Assembly: GCA_023053685.1 (NCBI GenBank)
Contig: JALIGW010000003.1
Coordinates: 143,856,508 to 143,920,507 of the forward strand
Reading direction: 5' to 3'
Length of the DNA stretch: 64,000 nt
Source of the DNA: Diadophis punctatus similis
Taxonomy: Eukaryota; Chordata; Lepidosauria; Squamata; Dipsadidae
Shown in pieces: positions 10,215 through 21,349 of this stretch; positions within the stretch are counted from its first letter, which is position 1, and every line of letters starts with the position of its first letter. The notes beneath the pieces are model-generated. The model ran no database searches and was not told the origin of the DNA. It saw nothing but the letters and a program-made list of their open reading frames with translations. Both the position numbers and the translations under genes were made by a program.

Positions 10215-10676
10215 TGAGGATGGCTCCCCTAAAAAACAGCCACCAATTGCATGAGAATGAAGAGCAGTTGTATGCACAAAAATGGAAGGACCCTTTGATT
10301 CCTACCATGGATGATTGGTAGTAGTTGATGGCGTTGGCTGAAATGGCAAAATTGACTACTTTGATTAAAGAAAAGAACATATCATAAGTACTTTTGTTTT
10401 CCCATGGAAACTCTTGACTTTGGGTTTTACAGATTAGACTGATAGATCTTTATAGAAATGACGTGTTCATACTATTATGGCAAAGCAAAAAGTTGTGATT
10501 TGAGGCTAATGCCTTGTTTTACTGTAACAGAGACAGTCGGAAGTCAATGCTTCTTTTTCTTTTTCTTTCCCTATCTTTCCTCACTTCTCTTCCCCCTTTC
10601 CCCCCACTGCTTTTCTATTTACTTTTGTATTTTGCATTTTGCAATACTTTATAATTCAATAAAAATGTTAAACTCA
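10215..10676 (+). mobile_element. L1 3' end fragment of a different subfamily
   Basis: The forward frame at 10246-10385 reads LYAQKWKDPLIPTMDDW, a stop, then LMALAEMAKLTTLIKEKN. That is the C-terminus of L1 ORF2, and it aligns in style with IPTIEEW...LAEMAKISSYLKDR at 29306-29566. A T/C-rich 3' UTR follows, ending 'aattcaataaaaatgttaaa'. The 3' UTR differs from the other L1 copies in the window, so it is a separate subfamily. It is 5'-truncated and broken by stops. Confidence 0.75.
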
Positions 10677-10689
10677 GAGAATAAAGAGC

Positions 10690-11318
10690 AGTTGAGTAGA
10701 TCAGCTCTTTGCATTTATTCACCTCTGTCATCTGCACCTCTATAACTGTCTGGTTCAGTTTTGCAACCCAACAAGACAGACACAGACTTCAGAGGATAAT
10801 CAGAACTGCAGAAAAAACAATTACTGCCAACCTGCCTTCCATTGAGGACCTGTATATTGCATGAGTCAAAAAGGGGGCCGTGAAAATATTTACTGACCCC
10901 TTGCATCTTGGACATAAATTGTTTCAACTCCTACCCTCAAAACGACGCTATAGAGCACTGCACAACTAGACACAAGAATAGTTTTTCCCCAAACGTCATC
11001 ACTCTGCTAAACAAATAATTCCCTCACCATGTCAAACTATTCACTAAGGCTGCATTACTATTACTGTTAGTCTTCTCATTGTTCCTATCACCCATCTCCT
11101 CCCACTTATGACTGTATGACTGTAACTTATTGCTTGTATCCTTACAATTTATATTAATATTGATTGTTTCCTGATTGCTTATTTGTACCCTATGACAATC
11201 ATTAAGTGTTGTACCTCATGATTCTTGACAAATGTATCTTTTCTTTTATGTACACTGAGAGCATATGCACCAAAGACAAATTCCTTGTATGTCCAATCAC
11301 ACTTGGCCAATAAATAAT
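10690..11318 (+). mobile_element. CR1/L3-like LINE 3' end
   Basis: A fragment of about 630 bp ends 'caaattccttgtatgtccaa' and 'cacttggccaataaataatt', then passes straight into an (ATTCT)n array. The same end occurs reversed at 17524-17805, next to an (AGAAT)n array. In snakes, CR1/L3-type LINE tails are known to seed such pentanucleotide arrays. The family name is from memory of that pattern. Confidence 0.75.
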
Positions 11319-11404
11319 TCTATTCTATTCTATTCTATTCTATTCTATTCTATTCTATTCTATTCTATTCTATTCTATTCTATTCTATTCTATTCTATTC
11401 TATT
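11319..11404 (+). repeat. (ATTCT)n pentanucleotide microsatellite
   Basis: About 17 uninterrupted ATTCT units run from the 3' terminus of the LINE fragment at 10690-11318. The matching reverse-strand pair is at 17418-17805. Confidence 0.97.
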
Positions 11405-13015
11405 ATTTCCAGACAGGAGAGGACTTGAGATCATCCACAATTGCTTCAGAGAATTGCTCCCCATGAGGAAACCACAAGATAGCTGACTCTGGCTGTTTCA
11501 GACTTCTAGGAGTCAAGGGAATAATCATCTTACTCAACCCACAATCAGCACCTTCCAAAAGGCACCAGGATCACATACGGTACTTTCTTTTCTAATCACT
11601 TTTGGAAATCGCTTGATAACTGCTTTTCAGCTATTAGGAATCTTTGGATGAATGTTTTATAGCACTTGGTGAGTTTCCCTTCAATCCTTAGTGAAATAAG
11701 TTTTAAATACAAGTTTAAGGGTCTTTTAAAAATCTGGAATAAACAGCAAAATAATGATTCAAACTTTGATTTTGGATGAGCTAAGGATCTAGATAAATTT
11801 GTAAAAAGATTTGGAATTAATTATAGGAAACATTCCTGTGGAAAAATGCTTTTATTTCAAATTCCTTTTTTTTAAATGCTAGGATGGGACTTTGAAGGTT
11901 GGACACTAGAGGGAACTAGAAGAAACTCAAGGTTAGAAGAACACTTAAATTTTGCTCAGCAATATAGAATGGAGCAGACTATTTAAACTTTGGACATATT
12001 GAAGGGCATTTTTGAACAATGGACCCAGAAGCTAATTTTAAAAGTGTCCATCTGTATAGATAGACTGTGCTTAAAAGATTTTATGGAAGAGAAACAAGTT
12101 TTATTGTCAAGAATGAGACTGATGTGAAAATGGATTTAAAAATGACAAGCTAAAAGAATAATATGGACACACAAAAGAAACTGGCTGATGTCTTAATAAT
12201 TAAAAGGCATATACAAATAACAAACTAAGAGAGTGGCCTGAATAATTTACTAAATTGGATTTACAAAAGATGCTTGTTAAAGCTTTGAATTTGGCTGCAG
12301 GCTCTTACTTACAAAAAAAATATTCTGAATGTCTATTTGTCCAACGTTACAGACTAAAAATTTTTTAAAGCCATAGAAATTCTAAAAAAGAAAAAGAAAC
12401 TGTTCTCTTCAGAAAGCTTGGTGTTGCTGTGCATTTCACCATACTTTTAAAGTATTAAAATGATTTGAAAGTCTTTTGACCATCCCATTTTCCAAATAAC
12501 TTCATGTAACCCCTGTGCACCTTCCCCACATTTTTCCCCATACAAAACAACAGACAGAAGATGAAATTTGTTCCTGCTGGTATCCTTCGGTCTTGACATC
12601 AACTGGAAATAAAGCATAACATATTCTCCCAGCATGATTCTAGGCAGATTGCATTTGTAACCTCTACACGTACAAAGGATATCCTTAGTAAGATGTGGCT
12701 TGGAAAACTTTATGTCTCTGTGTTGTAATCAGTCATAGTCATAGGCAACATGTGCTCCTCTCATTATTGAATCCACATCAACCTCAAGATTGACTTGAAT
12801 ACACAGTTATTACAGAGTTGATATCAAGCTCACATAGAAGGGTGCTTTGAACAAGCAATATCAACTAATGGGTAATTCTGGGCAGCAATCTTGGCAACTG
12901 AATTTTCCTTATATTTCCATCATACTTGCCCAATTACACTACAAGTTCTGCCATGCTGCTGTATTTCACATTGATTAGGGTTCAATAATTTATTTAATCA
13001 AATAATTCAACACAC
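11405..13015. other. No assignable feature, A-rich
   Basis: A-rich sequence. Part (about 11700-12330) has the purine-rich texture of old L1 coding or UTR sequence, but I could not identify a domain. No gene is seen. Confidence 0.4.
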
Positions 13016-13203
<188 letters not shown>

Positions 13204-13753
13204 GGAGAGAAGTAATCTGGCATTGCACTGTATTTGGTACCTTCAACCATACTGTGGAAAGTATAAGTAGTTATTTAACAATACTTGGCTTGACAATTGA
13301 CCAAGTATTATGTCAATAATATGACAGGAACATAGTGTTATCTATATGCCCTTGTATATGCCTGAGCCATGTCTTGAGTCTTTTAACAATGACAGGGGTT
13401 CTCTTTTCCATTTAAATGACTATTTGCTTTGTCACGGTTGTCAACACAATGGAAAAGTGTCATAAGGACTTCCCCAATGAGCAAAAGAAAGCAATATTTC
13501 ATCCCCAATTAACAGTTGGATTTTTTTCAGGTGAACTTCATTCATTACAGGCTGGATCTGATTGATTCCGCCAATTGCTTCACTTGAACACTTAAGAATG
13601 ACATTCTTTCATCTGCTCAGTTAATAAAATGTGAGAAAAGGTTTAGCTATTGTGCTTGCTTTTTTTAAAAAAAAAAAGCAGTGCGGATTAGTACTTGAAT
13701 CAGATTCCGCTAAAAATATTAGGACCCGAGATTTACTGGGAGACCTTGTAAAA
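13204..13753. other. No assignable feature
   Basis: AT-rich unassigned sequence with nothing recognised. Confidence 0.5.
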
Positions 13754-13961
13754 CAGGGGTGTCAAACCCGATTTCATTGAGGGCCGCATCAGGGTTGTGT
13801 TTGACCTCGCAGGGCCAGGGTGGGAGTGGCCAGAGTGGGTGTGGCCAGCTCAACGTCACTCCTGAGCGCTCTGCCATTGAAAACGGGCTCCTAAGCTCTG
13901 TTTCCAGCTGCCACAGCTCCTGCAACCCTCTGCCAATGAAAACGGAGCTTAGGAGGCCCGC
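13754..13961. mobile_element. hAT-type MITE, CAGGGGTGTCAAAC family, right end lost
   Basis: It starts CAGGGGTGTCAAACCCG and carries the family's internal phrases 'tttcattgagggccgcatca' and 'agggtgggagtggcc'. The right TIR is absent. TTGTAAAA before the start and GTGTAAAA at 13962-13969 match at 7 of 8 positions, so the loss may have preceded or accompanied insertion, or the match is chance. Complete relatives are at 21612-21925 and 57479-58009. Confidence 0.8.
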
Positions 13962-13969
13962 GTGTAAAA

Positions 13970-14523
13970 CATCACTGAAGAAGGTAATGTCAAACCACTT
14001 TGGTACTCCTACCATGAAAATTACATGTCCATTAGGAAATCAATAGGAGGCCTGCTGAATTTAAAGAAGATTTTATTGTTTGTTTGCCAATGCCATTCAC
14101 TTTGATCAAAATGGCAGCTAATAGAGGCTAGTATTTTTTTTCCCATTCTGGCTTTGCTTTGAAAATAGAAAAGGTGTCAAAATATCAGGCTGTTTGTGCA
14201 ATTCCTTTTTCAAAAGACTAGAAATCTTCCCGTTCTGAAGCATTGCAGTTTCGGATTTATTTAACTATATACAAAAGGAGAAACTGAGGTTAAAGATGAT
14301 TTGGCTGTGATTGCTTTTTTAAATTTTAAATTTTGCTTCTTATCTAAGCACAAAAGGTAATCGCCCTTTTATGCTTTCTGGTTCTTGCCGCTCCCAGTCA
14401 TTTTTGGATCTTTGGTTTTACAACAACCTGGTCTTATAACAATATTTGGCAAGCATAAGATATACAAAAGAAATGTTCTATAATACTATTTTTTTTCATT
14501 TTTATTTATTTTTGTGCCTACAG
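13970..14523. other. No assignable feature
   Basis: Unassigned AT-rich DNA with nothing recognised. Confidence 0.5.
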
Positions 14524-15185
14524 GCTAGTGTTAATTCCCAGCGATTGCCTGGACTACTCCATGCAGTTTTCTTGCCAATATTTTCAGAAGTGGGCAATGT
14601 TGCTTATATTACAGCTCAGGGGAAATAGAACTCACATTTTCCCAGTTTCTAGCCTGGTGCCTTAACTACCGTATTTTTCGGAGTATAAGACGCACCGGAA
14701 TATAAGACGCACCTTAGTTTTTGGGGAGGGAAATGGGGGGGAAAAATCTTCCTACCAGGTATTCATCTGGCTAACGTCCTTAGTCTGGTCAGCTTCAGCA
14801 CATTATTTTATCCACTGGTTAGGACTTAAAAAAACCTTCTTTGGAGAGAGTAACAATGAAAGAGCCTGCAAGCCGGTAAGAGCTGGGAAGATCATTAGCA
14901 CCTGGTTAGGGCTAGAAAAAAACTTATTCAGAGCAAGTAGACCAATGAAAAAAACCCTGCAAAGACTTAGGGCTGGAAAAACCTTCTTCGGAGAGAGTAA
15001 CAATGAAAAAGCCTGCAAGGTAAGAGCTGGGAAGATCGTTAGCACCTAGTTAGGGCTGGAAAAAAGCTCTGAAAAAGCTACATTCAGAGTATAAGACGCA
15101 CCCAAATTTTCAGCCACTTTTAGGGAGGAAAAAGGTGCGTCTTATACTCCAAAAAATACGGTACTCAACCAAAGCAGCTCTCATT
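14524..15185 (-). mobile_element. tRNA-derived SINE, split by a MITE
   Basis: The left part (14524-14668) has 'gcgattgcctggactactcc' and 'gcagttttcttgcca', then 'agaactcacattttcccag' and 'tgccttaacta'. The right part (15162-15185) is 'tactcaaccaaagcagctct'. The tRNA-like head lies on the right, so the SINE is on the reverse strand. It is cut at a TA by the element at 14669-15161. Removing that element and one TA restores a normal SINE head. Confidence 0.75.
14669..15161. mobile_element. Tc1/mariner-like MITE, TIR CCGTATTTTTCGGAGTATAA
   Basis: It is a 493-bp element. The left end reads CCGTATTTTTCGGAGTATAA then GACGCACC; the right end is its near-exact inverse (one changed base). TA lies on both sides (14667-14668 and 15162-15163), the TSD of the Tc1/mariner superfamily. 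The interior is two diverged copies of a unit of about 150 bp ('ggagagagtaacaatgaaa', 'gtaagagctgggaagat'). No transposase is encoded. A second copy, also flanked by TA, is at 34107-35113. Confidence 0.85.
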
Positions 15186-15693
15186 GGGTTAGTTACTATA
15201 TGTCAAAAAGTGGTTCAATCAGAACATATAGACCAGTAAAAACTTTCTCAGACAGTGATGAATCGTTAATGACAACTCTTTGGTACTTTTTGTGAAAAAC
15301 TAAGAGAATTGTAATTTTGATTTTGAGGATTTGCTGATTTGAATTAAATGGGATTATAAAAGGAATGTAAACTATTCTTAATTTTAGAGTTGTATTTTTC
15401 ATCTATATCTGTATCGGGGAAAAAGTAGAAAGCCATTCCTTTGTCTTTACTTTTTCTCCTCGTTTGCACTTTTCTCGAGTATTTTGCCTTTCTTTTTTAT
15501 TTTTTCTTGCTTGTTTACATGTTATTCATTTTTCAAAATTTAGCAGAATTCCCCCCCCAAAAAAAATTCTCAAATTCTCATTTACTAGGAGCAAAAAACC
15601 TTGTTATTCTTTTGGGAACTTTAACTCCTGAATTGTAGTCACACGAAAGTTCATTATTCCCTTAAATGAGAGCATGTATGCTTTCTTATAAAT
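15186..15693. other. No assignable feature
   Basis: Unassigned AT-rich sequence. ORFs at 15196-15402 and 15441-15638 show no domain. Confidence 0.5.
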
Positions 15694-15785
15694 CAGGGGT
15701 CCCCAAACTTGGCAACTTTAAGACTTGTGGACTTCAACTCCCAGAATTCTCCCGCCAGCATTGTAGCCAAGTTTGAAGACCTATG
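15694..15785. mobile_element. Half copy of the palindromic foldback MITE
   Basis: The left arm, 'caggggtccccaaacttggc' through 'acttcaactcccagaattct', is followed by only a short, degraded right arm ('gccaagtttgaagacctatg'). It derives from the family at 1389-1523 by loss of most of one arm. Confidence 0.8.
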
Positions 15786-17417
15786 TTATAAATAAACCCA
15801 CCACACATCAGGACTGGGTATCATTCCTTATTTAACCACCCTCCCCTCTTAACTGTCCCCTCCTCTCCCCTGGGCAAAATCTGATCACTCTTAAAATTAG
15901 AAATGCAAGGGGGAGAGGTTAGTACTTGGCTCTCTACAATCAAGCAATGGGGGGGGGAGATTAAGAACAGGTGAAGGAAAATTTCATAACAGAAGTCTCT
16001 TGCACTTCAATGAAGTAAAGTTGATATCCATTTTTCATAGAGAGTGTGGTCTTACAGAAGCATCCAGCTCTCTCTCTTCTTCCTGCTAATTCCGTATCTG
16101 TTTCTCATTATTGGGCAGCCACTCATGTCATTTACTGAGTTTTGGTTAATCTCAGATGTGGTGGGTGCCTTCTAAAAGGATACTGAACAGATTTATGAAG
16201 GATTGGACTCTCGGTGATTAATTTGATGGCTAAGAACAGAGGTGGCATACCTTAAATCCCAGCTTCTAGGGAGCAACACTCAAAGAAAATTAACAACCTC
16301 CTGTCTAAGTCTGTGAGCTTCCTGGATGCATCTGGGTTGCTAGCATGTGACATAGAACACTGGCTGGCTGAGCCTAGTAAGGCTCTTATGCTGTTAAGTC
16401 CACCCTTCTTCCTCTTATCCCAGTTGCCATTCATCTTCCATTGAAATTCAAGAAATAACCTAAAGTCACCAAGTATTTATTATTCTGAGCCCTTTTCCTG
16501 TAAATGACAAGCAGAGGAGAAGGTCTGTCAATCATTAGCATGAAATTAAATCCATCTAGGCGATGAACTGTGACATGCAAAATCCAGTTATAGGCAGTTG
16601 TATAAAATGACCAATGTGATCTCTGATCCTTCTGCGCTCTGGATTTTTTCCTCTCTCTTTTCCTTCTTATTATCTTACTAAAGGAGACTGTCATTAATGA
16701 AGGAAATTTTTTTGCTCATAATCAAGTCGTAAAAATGATACCGGCTTTATTAAAAGGGTACAGCTATGAGGTGGCTGTAGCTTATTAATTCTGCTTAACT
16801 AGACAAACAAGAACTGGAAGTATCTATAGTAGTTTGTTACAATTGCACAATACTGCGTGTAACTAGTTTTCATGGCTAATTGATCTATGCATAATAATGC
16901 TTGCTCACTAAAGCAATCTGGGCTGTGGGGACAATCTGATTCACTTCCCTGATAAATAATTTAGAACCTTCAATTACTTCAGGCTTGTTAGATTTTGCTG
17001 GCCAAGATTAAAACTGGAAGTAGAAGTCTACAGGCACCCAAGGATAAGTTTATTGCCCCAACCCCCCCCCCAAAAAAAAAACCCTACCCAAAACTGTTAT
17101 TAATGAATTCCAGCAACTGCTAAGTTCAAATACCAGCCCTATTTTATAGTAAAATCTAGGTTCAAAACCTTACACCTATTTCTCCTGTTTCTTGTTATGA
17201 TATCAGACCAGTCTGGTTATTTTACTGTTTGTTTCTTCTCACATTGAACCATTTCTCAGGTCTGTTCTGTGAGAGACAACATAGTTGAAGTGTTTTCAAG
17301 TTAACCTCCAGCCTTCATTGAAATAGAAACTTCAGCACATGCCAAAAGATCACTCTCTTGGAAGCTCTGTGACTTGGTTGGGGGGAAAGACTTCACTCAC
17401 TTCCTGAATAAGTGTTT
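15786..17417. other. No assignable feature
   Basis: I found no gene or repeat family. There are G-runs, C-runs and A-runs only. The ORF at 16431-16694 (reverse) has no recognisable domain. Confidence 0.45.
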
Positions 17418-17523
17418 AGGATAGAATAGAATAGAATAGAATAGAATAGAATAGAATAGAATAGAATAGAATAGAATAGAATAGAATAGAATAGAATAGA
17501 ATAGAATAGAATAGAATAGAATA
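17418..17523 (-). repeat. (AGAAT)n pentanucleotide microsatellite
   Basis: About 21 uninterrupted units adjoin the 3' end of a reverse-strand CR1/L3-like LINE tail. It is the mirror image of the arrangement at 10690-11404. Confidence 0.97.
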
Positions 17524-17805
17524 ATTTATTGGCCAAGTGTGATTGGACACACAAGGAATTTGTCTTTGGTGCATATGCTCTCAGTGTACATAAAAGAAAA
17601 GATACATTTGTCAAGAATCATGAGGTACAACACTTAATGATTGTCATAGGGTACAAATAAGCAATCAGGAAACAATCAATATTGATATAAATCATAAGGA
17701 TACAAGCAACAAGTCATAAGTGGAGGAGATGGGTGATAGGAACAATGAGAAGACTAATAGTAATAGTCATGCAGCCTTAGTGAATAGTTTGACAGTGTTT
17801 TGGTA
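17524..17805 (-). mobile_element. CR1/L3-like LINE 3' end, reverse strand
   Basis: The sequence 'taatttattggccaagtgtg' and the following 280 bases are the reverse complement of 11030-11318 with scattered substitutions. The copy is shorter at its 5' side than the one at 10690, as expected of independent 5'-truncated insertions. Confidence 0.85.
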
Positions 17806-17814
17806 CTTCCATGC

Positions 17815-18076
17815 TATTAATGTCTATGGAGAGTCTCAATCATCCAGGTCATGGTTATCCCATAGGTGCTTTTTCAAGAGGCAACTGGACTTTCTGGTTT
17901 TTCTTTGAAGACGTTTCGCTTCTCATCGAAGAAGCTTCTTCAGCTCTGAGGAAGAGCTAAAGAAGCTTCTTGAATGAGAAGCGAAATGTTTTTTCGCTTT
18001 TCGCAAATATCTTGAATGAGAAGCGAAAAACCAGAAAGTCCAGTTGCCTCTTGAAAAAGCATCTTTGGGACAACTG
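17815..18076. mobile_element. Foldback repeat of the 'gagaagcgaaac' family, copy 2
   Basis: The left arm is 'tctatggagagtctcaatca' through 'gcttctcatcgaagaagctt'. The right arm returns as 'aagaagcttcttgaatgaga' through 'gttgcctcttgaaaaagca'. A short internal duplication of 'cttgaatgagaagcgaaa' occurs around 17968-18029. Confidence 0.8.
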
Positions 18077-19323
18077 TGCTATTAATTTCCTCCTTATATT
18101 AGCCACAATGACACCAAAATAATGGCACATGCATCATGTCATCCAAACGCAGGCTGTACCCTTTTGTATTTTTGTTGCAACATTTTGTTGCAAGTACATA
18201 AATAAAGGACAGTTTTGATGCAACACACATTTTATAATTTGGATTCCCTGATCCCTGTTGATGAAGAAATGTTCCCAGGGTCTCCCAGACTGGACAGTCC
18301 AATGCAGGTTCCAGTGCACAGTGCACAGTGTACAATGGAGGAGCAAACCAAGAAATGGTTATCAATGAGCTCTGGGGGAATTGTTTTCCCCAAATAACTC
18401 CTCCATGACATATATCCCAACATTGTGGGAAAACTCCTTTCACAGTGCTGGGCTCTCCCAACCTCTTTTCCAACAGCAGGAAAGGACATGGTTTTCCTTG
18501 CCAGAGTAAATAAGTACATTTTATAAACAAAATTGTTTTCAAATGGCATATATCCTCTGAGATAATCAAATCTCAATATTTTGGCATTCTTGCATGAGAT
18601 CACATTAGCCTTTCAAAGTAAGGTCACCAAAGTTTCATAAGATGTGACAGTCTTGTCACATCTTATGAAGATGATTTTTTTTTTAATGAAACAAGTACAT
18701 GTTCTCAGGAAGAAAGGAAAATCCTGCCTTCATTATCAAGATTTTAATTCAATTTGAGCTGTTTGTGTTGTATCAGTCTGGCTGACCTCGTCTGATCGTG
18801 GATGCTGAGCGAGATAAGGTCTCGTTAATTAAAATACCAGTTATGTACATTAAACCTTAAAAATAACTCAGAAAAGAACAAAGACAAATCACTTTCATAC
18901 TGTTACCAATAAAACTACACACACAGGTAGGATTGGATCTCATATTTAGGCTAATGACATCCACGACTATTTGTCCTTTTCAATAGTAGTCAAAGAACCA
19001 TAATGTAAGATTGAAGAAGTTTGGTTTTGGTCTAGTGTTAAAAACACCAGGCAGCATTTTTGCTAAGAATTTAATCTTCCAAATGGAACAACAGTTTAAT
19101 TCCCCCATTTAACTAGGAGTTTTAATAACAAAATCTTTGTTAACCATTATATGCAAGTGTATTCAAGCAAGAATTTATTAAAAATAATTGTGGAATAATA
19201 TTTTTAGTACAAGATGCATTTCAAGAAGTCTAAACCTGACAGTGGAAGTACTGTAGCTAAAATTCTTGTAATATTTTCTTTTTAGTGGTAGAAATGAATG
19301 CTAATTAAGCACTGAGTAGCAGA
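18077..19323. other. Unassigned stretch with overlapping reverse ORFs and a perfect hairpin
   Basis: Reverse-strand ORFs of 123-156 codons overlap in different frames at 18099-18603. I recognise no domain, and overlap in several frames argues against coding. A perfect hairpin with 16-bp arms lies at 18634-18669. The rest is AT-rich and unassigned. Confidence 0.4.
18634..18669. other. Perfect 16-bp inverted repeat with a 4-base loop
   Basis: The arm TTCATAAGATGTGACA (18634-18649) is followed by GTCT and then its exact reverse complement (18654-18669). No other part of the surroundings is palindromic. Its role is unknown. Confidence 0.95.
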
Positions 19324-19551
19324 AAGGTAGTCCTCAACTTATGACCACAACTGAGCACTTTACAAGGTGCTTGTAAAGTGAGTCATGCCTGATTATGTGA
19401 CCCTTTTTGCTGTGGTTGTTAAACAGGTTGCTGCAGTTAAGTGAATTGTACAGTCATTAAGCGAATCTGGCTTCCCCCATTAGCTTTTCTTGTTGGAAGC
19501 CATCTGGAAAGGTCTCAAATGGTGATCACATAACCCCAGGATGCTACAATT

Positions 19552-19939
19552 ACAGGTAGTCCTTGACTTATGACCACCATTGAGCCTTAGATTTATGTCG
19601 CTAAGTGAGACATTTGTTAAGTGAGTTTTGTCCTGTTTTACAACCTTTCTTTCCATAGTTGTTAAGTGAATCATCACAGCTGTTAAAGTAGTAACACGAT
19701 TGTTAAGTCAATCAATGGCTTCCCCATTGAGTTTGCTGATCAGAAGGTCGCAAAAGGGGATCACATTGAACCCGGAACACTACGACCGTCATAAATATGA
19801 CCCAGTTGCCAAGCATCCAAATTTTGATCATGTGACTATGGGGATGCTGCAATGGTCGTAAGTGTGAAAAACTTTTATGAATGCCATTGTAACTTTGAAC
19901 AATCACTTAACAAACCGTTGTAAGTCGAGGACTACAAGT
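19552..19939. mobile_element. Inner copy of the same TIR family
   Basis: It starts ACAGGTAGTCCTTGACTTAT and ends with the inverse, GTAAGTCGAGGACTACAAGT. The trinucleotide ATT flanks both sides (19549-19551 and 19940-19942), suggesting a 3-bp duplication of the PIF/Harbinger kind, although the usual TWA target is not matched exactly. The 388-bp interior has no ORF. Confidence 0.8.
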
Positions 19940-20097
19940 ATTGTAAATACATGCTGGTTGCCAAGCACCTGAATTTTGGTCATGTGACTGTGGCTGACAA
20001 GTGTAAGTGTGAGGACTGGTTATAAGACATTTTTTCAGTGCCATTGTAACTGTTCAAACGGTCTCTAAACAAATGGTTGTAAGTCAAGGGCTACATG

Positions 20098-20479
20098 CAG
20101 GAGTGGGTTCCTCCCGGTTCGGACCAGATTGCCCGAACCATTAGCAACCCGCTGGTGACACAACGATGGTGTCATGGATCCGGTTCGGTCGGTGCCAGTC
20201 CATGGGCACCGTCATCTTTTTTGGGGAATTTTTGGTGAATTTTTCCGTGTTTGGATGGCTTCTCCTCTTCCGCGGCTTGAAAAAGAGCCCTCCCGCCCGC
20301 CCCTGGGTTAATACTCACCTTTATTTCTTCGCCCGAAGCACAGCTGATAATCTCCTCAGCTGTGTTTCGGGCTGAATCCTGCTACTGAGCATGCGCGGAA
20401 GTGAAATTGCATGCGGGAAACGCGCGCGTGAAATGTCGCGATGCGAACCGGTGGCGAAGGTAAGTGGAACCCACCCCTG
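20098..20479. mobile_element. hAT-type MITE, TIR CAGGGGTGGGTTCC, copy 1
   Basis: It starts CAGGAGTGGGTTCCTCCC and ends GGAACCCACCCCTG, with the perfect 8-bp TSD GCTACATG at 20090-20097 and 20480-20487. An 8-bp duplication and CAG...CTG ends fit the hAT superfamily. The interior is 382 bp with 'ggttcgg' and 'gaaccgg' motifs and no transposase. Confidence 0.9.
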
Positions 20480-20489
20480 GCTACATGTA

Positions 20490-20984
20490 TTTATACTCCT
20501 TCCTCATTAAATAGGCCGTAATGATGCCAAGGAAAGATATGTCAGAATGGAAGGATTGTATTGAGAGAAAGGTTTTTAATGTCTTGGTTTTGGACTCTCC
20601 TTGCCTTTCTAATTTCTAGATTTCTAATTTCACTCCTTCAGCACAGAATGGGAGTTTGTGAAATATGTTTGATGAAACGTCACATGGTAGAAATGGAATG
20701 GTTCATAAAGTGTTAGATGCATTCTTCTTCTTTTTTTCCCCTTAACACTAAGTCCCTGATTAAGTGAGCAAGTCATTCTTAATTGCTTTGAAATTACATA
20801 AGATTATTATGGATTATTAGACCATCCTGTAAGATTATTATGAAAGGTTGTTATAAGATCATGGATAAGGTTGAACAGTGAGCATGTAAAACCATGAAAG
20901 CTGGATATAGAAAGAGAGCGAGAGAATGAAGGCAACTTAATGGCTGTATCAAAAACAGCTTAAAGATTTAGCTATGTCTATGTT
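20490..20984. other. No assignable feature
   Basis: Unassigned AT-rich sequence with nothing recognised. Confidence 0.5.
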
Positions 20985-21108
20985 TTAGTTTAGTTTTTAT
21001 ACTTTTTAAATGTATTTATTAACTATTTTGTACCATTGCTGTACATCACCCAGAGTTGCTGTTTGTGAGATGGACAGCTACATTAAATTGGTTTAATAAA
21101 TAAATATT
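20985..21108 (+). mobile_element. L2/CR1-like LINE 3' end
   Basis: The phrase 'gctgtacatcacccagagtt' followed by 'gtgagatggacagctacatt' and 'aataaataaatatttc' is the typical terminus of a squamate LINE ('...cccagagtc...gagatgggcggc...aataaataaat'). It is on the forward strand and short. Confidence 0.7.
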
Positions 21109-21349
21109 TCCTGCTGTGGTTACAAAATGAAAGAATGAAGTCTGACATGGTAGACTAGTTTTTTCATGTCAGAAACAACAGAAACTGGAGAAATTTGTAA
21201 TAGCTTTTTCTTTCTTATGTATAACCTCTTTCTGCAGATTCTCAAAAAGCAGACAGTGAAAGTACAGCAGGACAGAGGATCAGCCAAACAAAACCACATT
21301 CCCTATATCAGTGTTAACAGAAGGTGATGATGAGATGCTGGAAAAAGAG

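Larger units (their letters stand above)
19324..20489. mobile_element. TIR element (AGGTAGTCCTCAACTTATGACC) carrying two nested insertions
   Basis: The outer element starts 'aggtagtcctcaacttatga' and ends 'ggttgtaagtcaagggctac' plus 'atgta', near-inverse termini. It is interrupted by a second copy of its own family at 19552-19939. Near its right end it is interrupted by a hAT-type element at 20098-20479. Once both insertions are removed it is about 390 bp. No coding capacity is seen. A third copy is at 46480-47191. Confidence 0.8.

Noticed and set aside
18099..18603. 156- and 123-codon reverse ORFs as a gene
   Set aside because: They overlap each other in different frames, have no domain and no splice context; the sequence is more likely non-coding.
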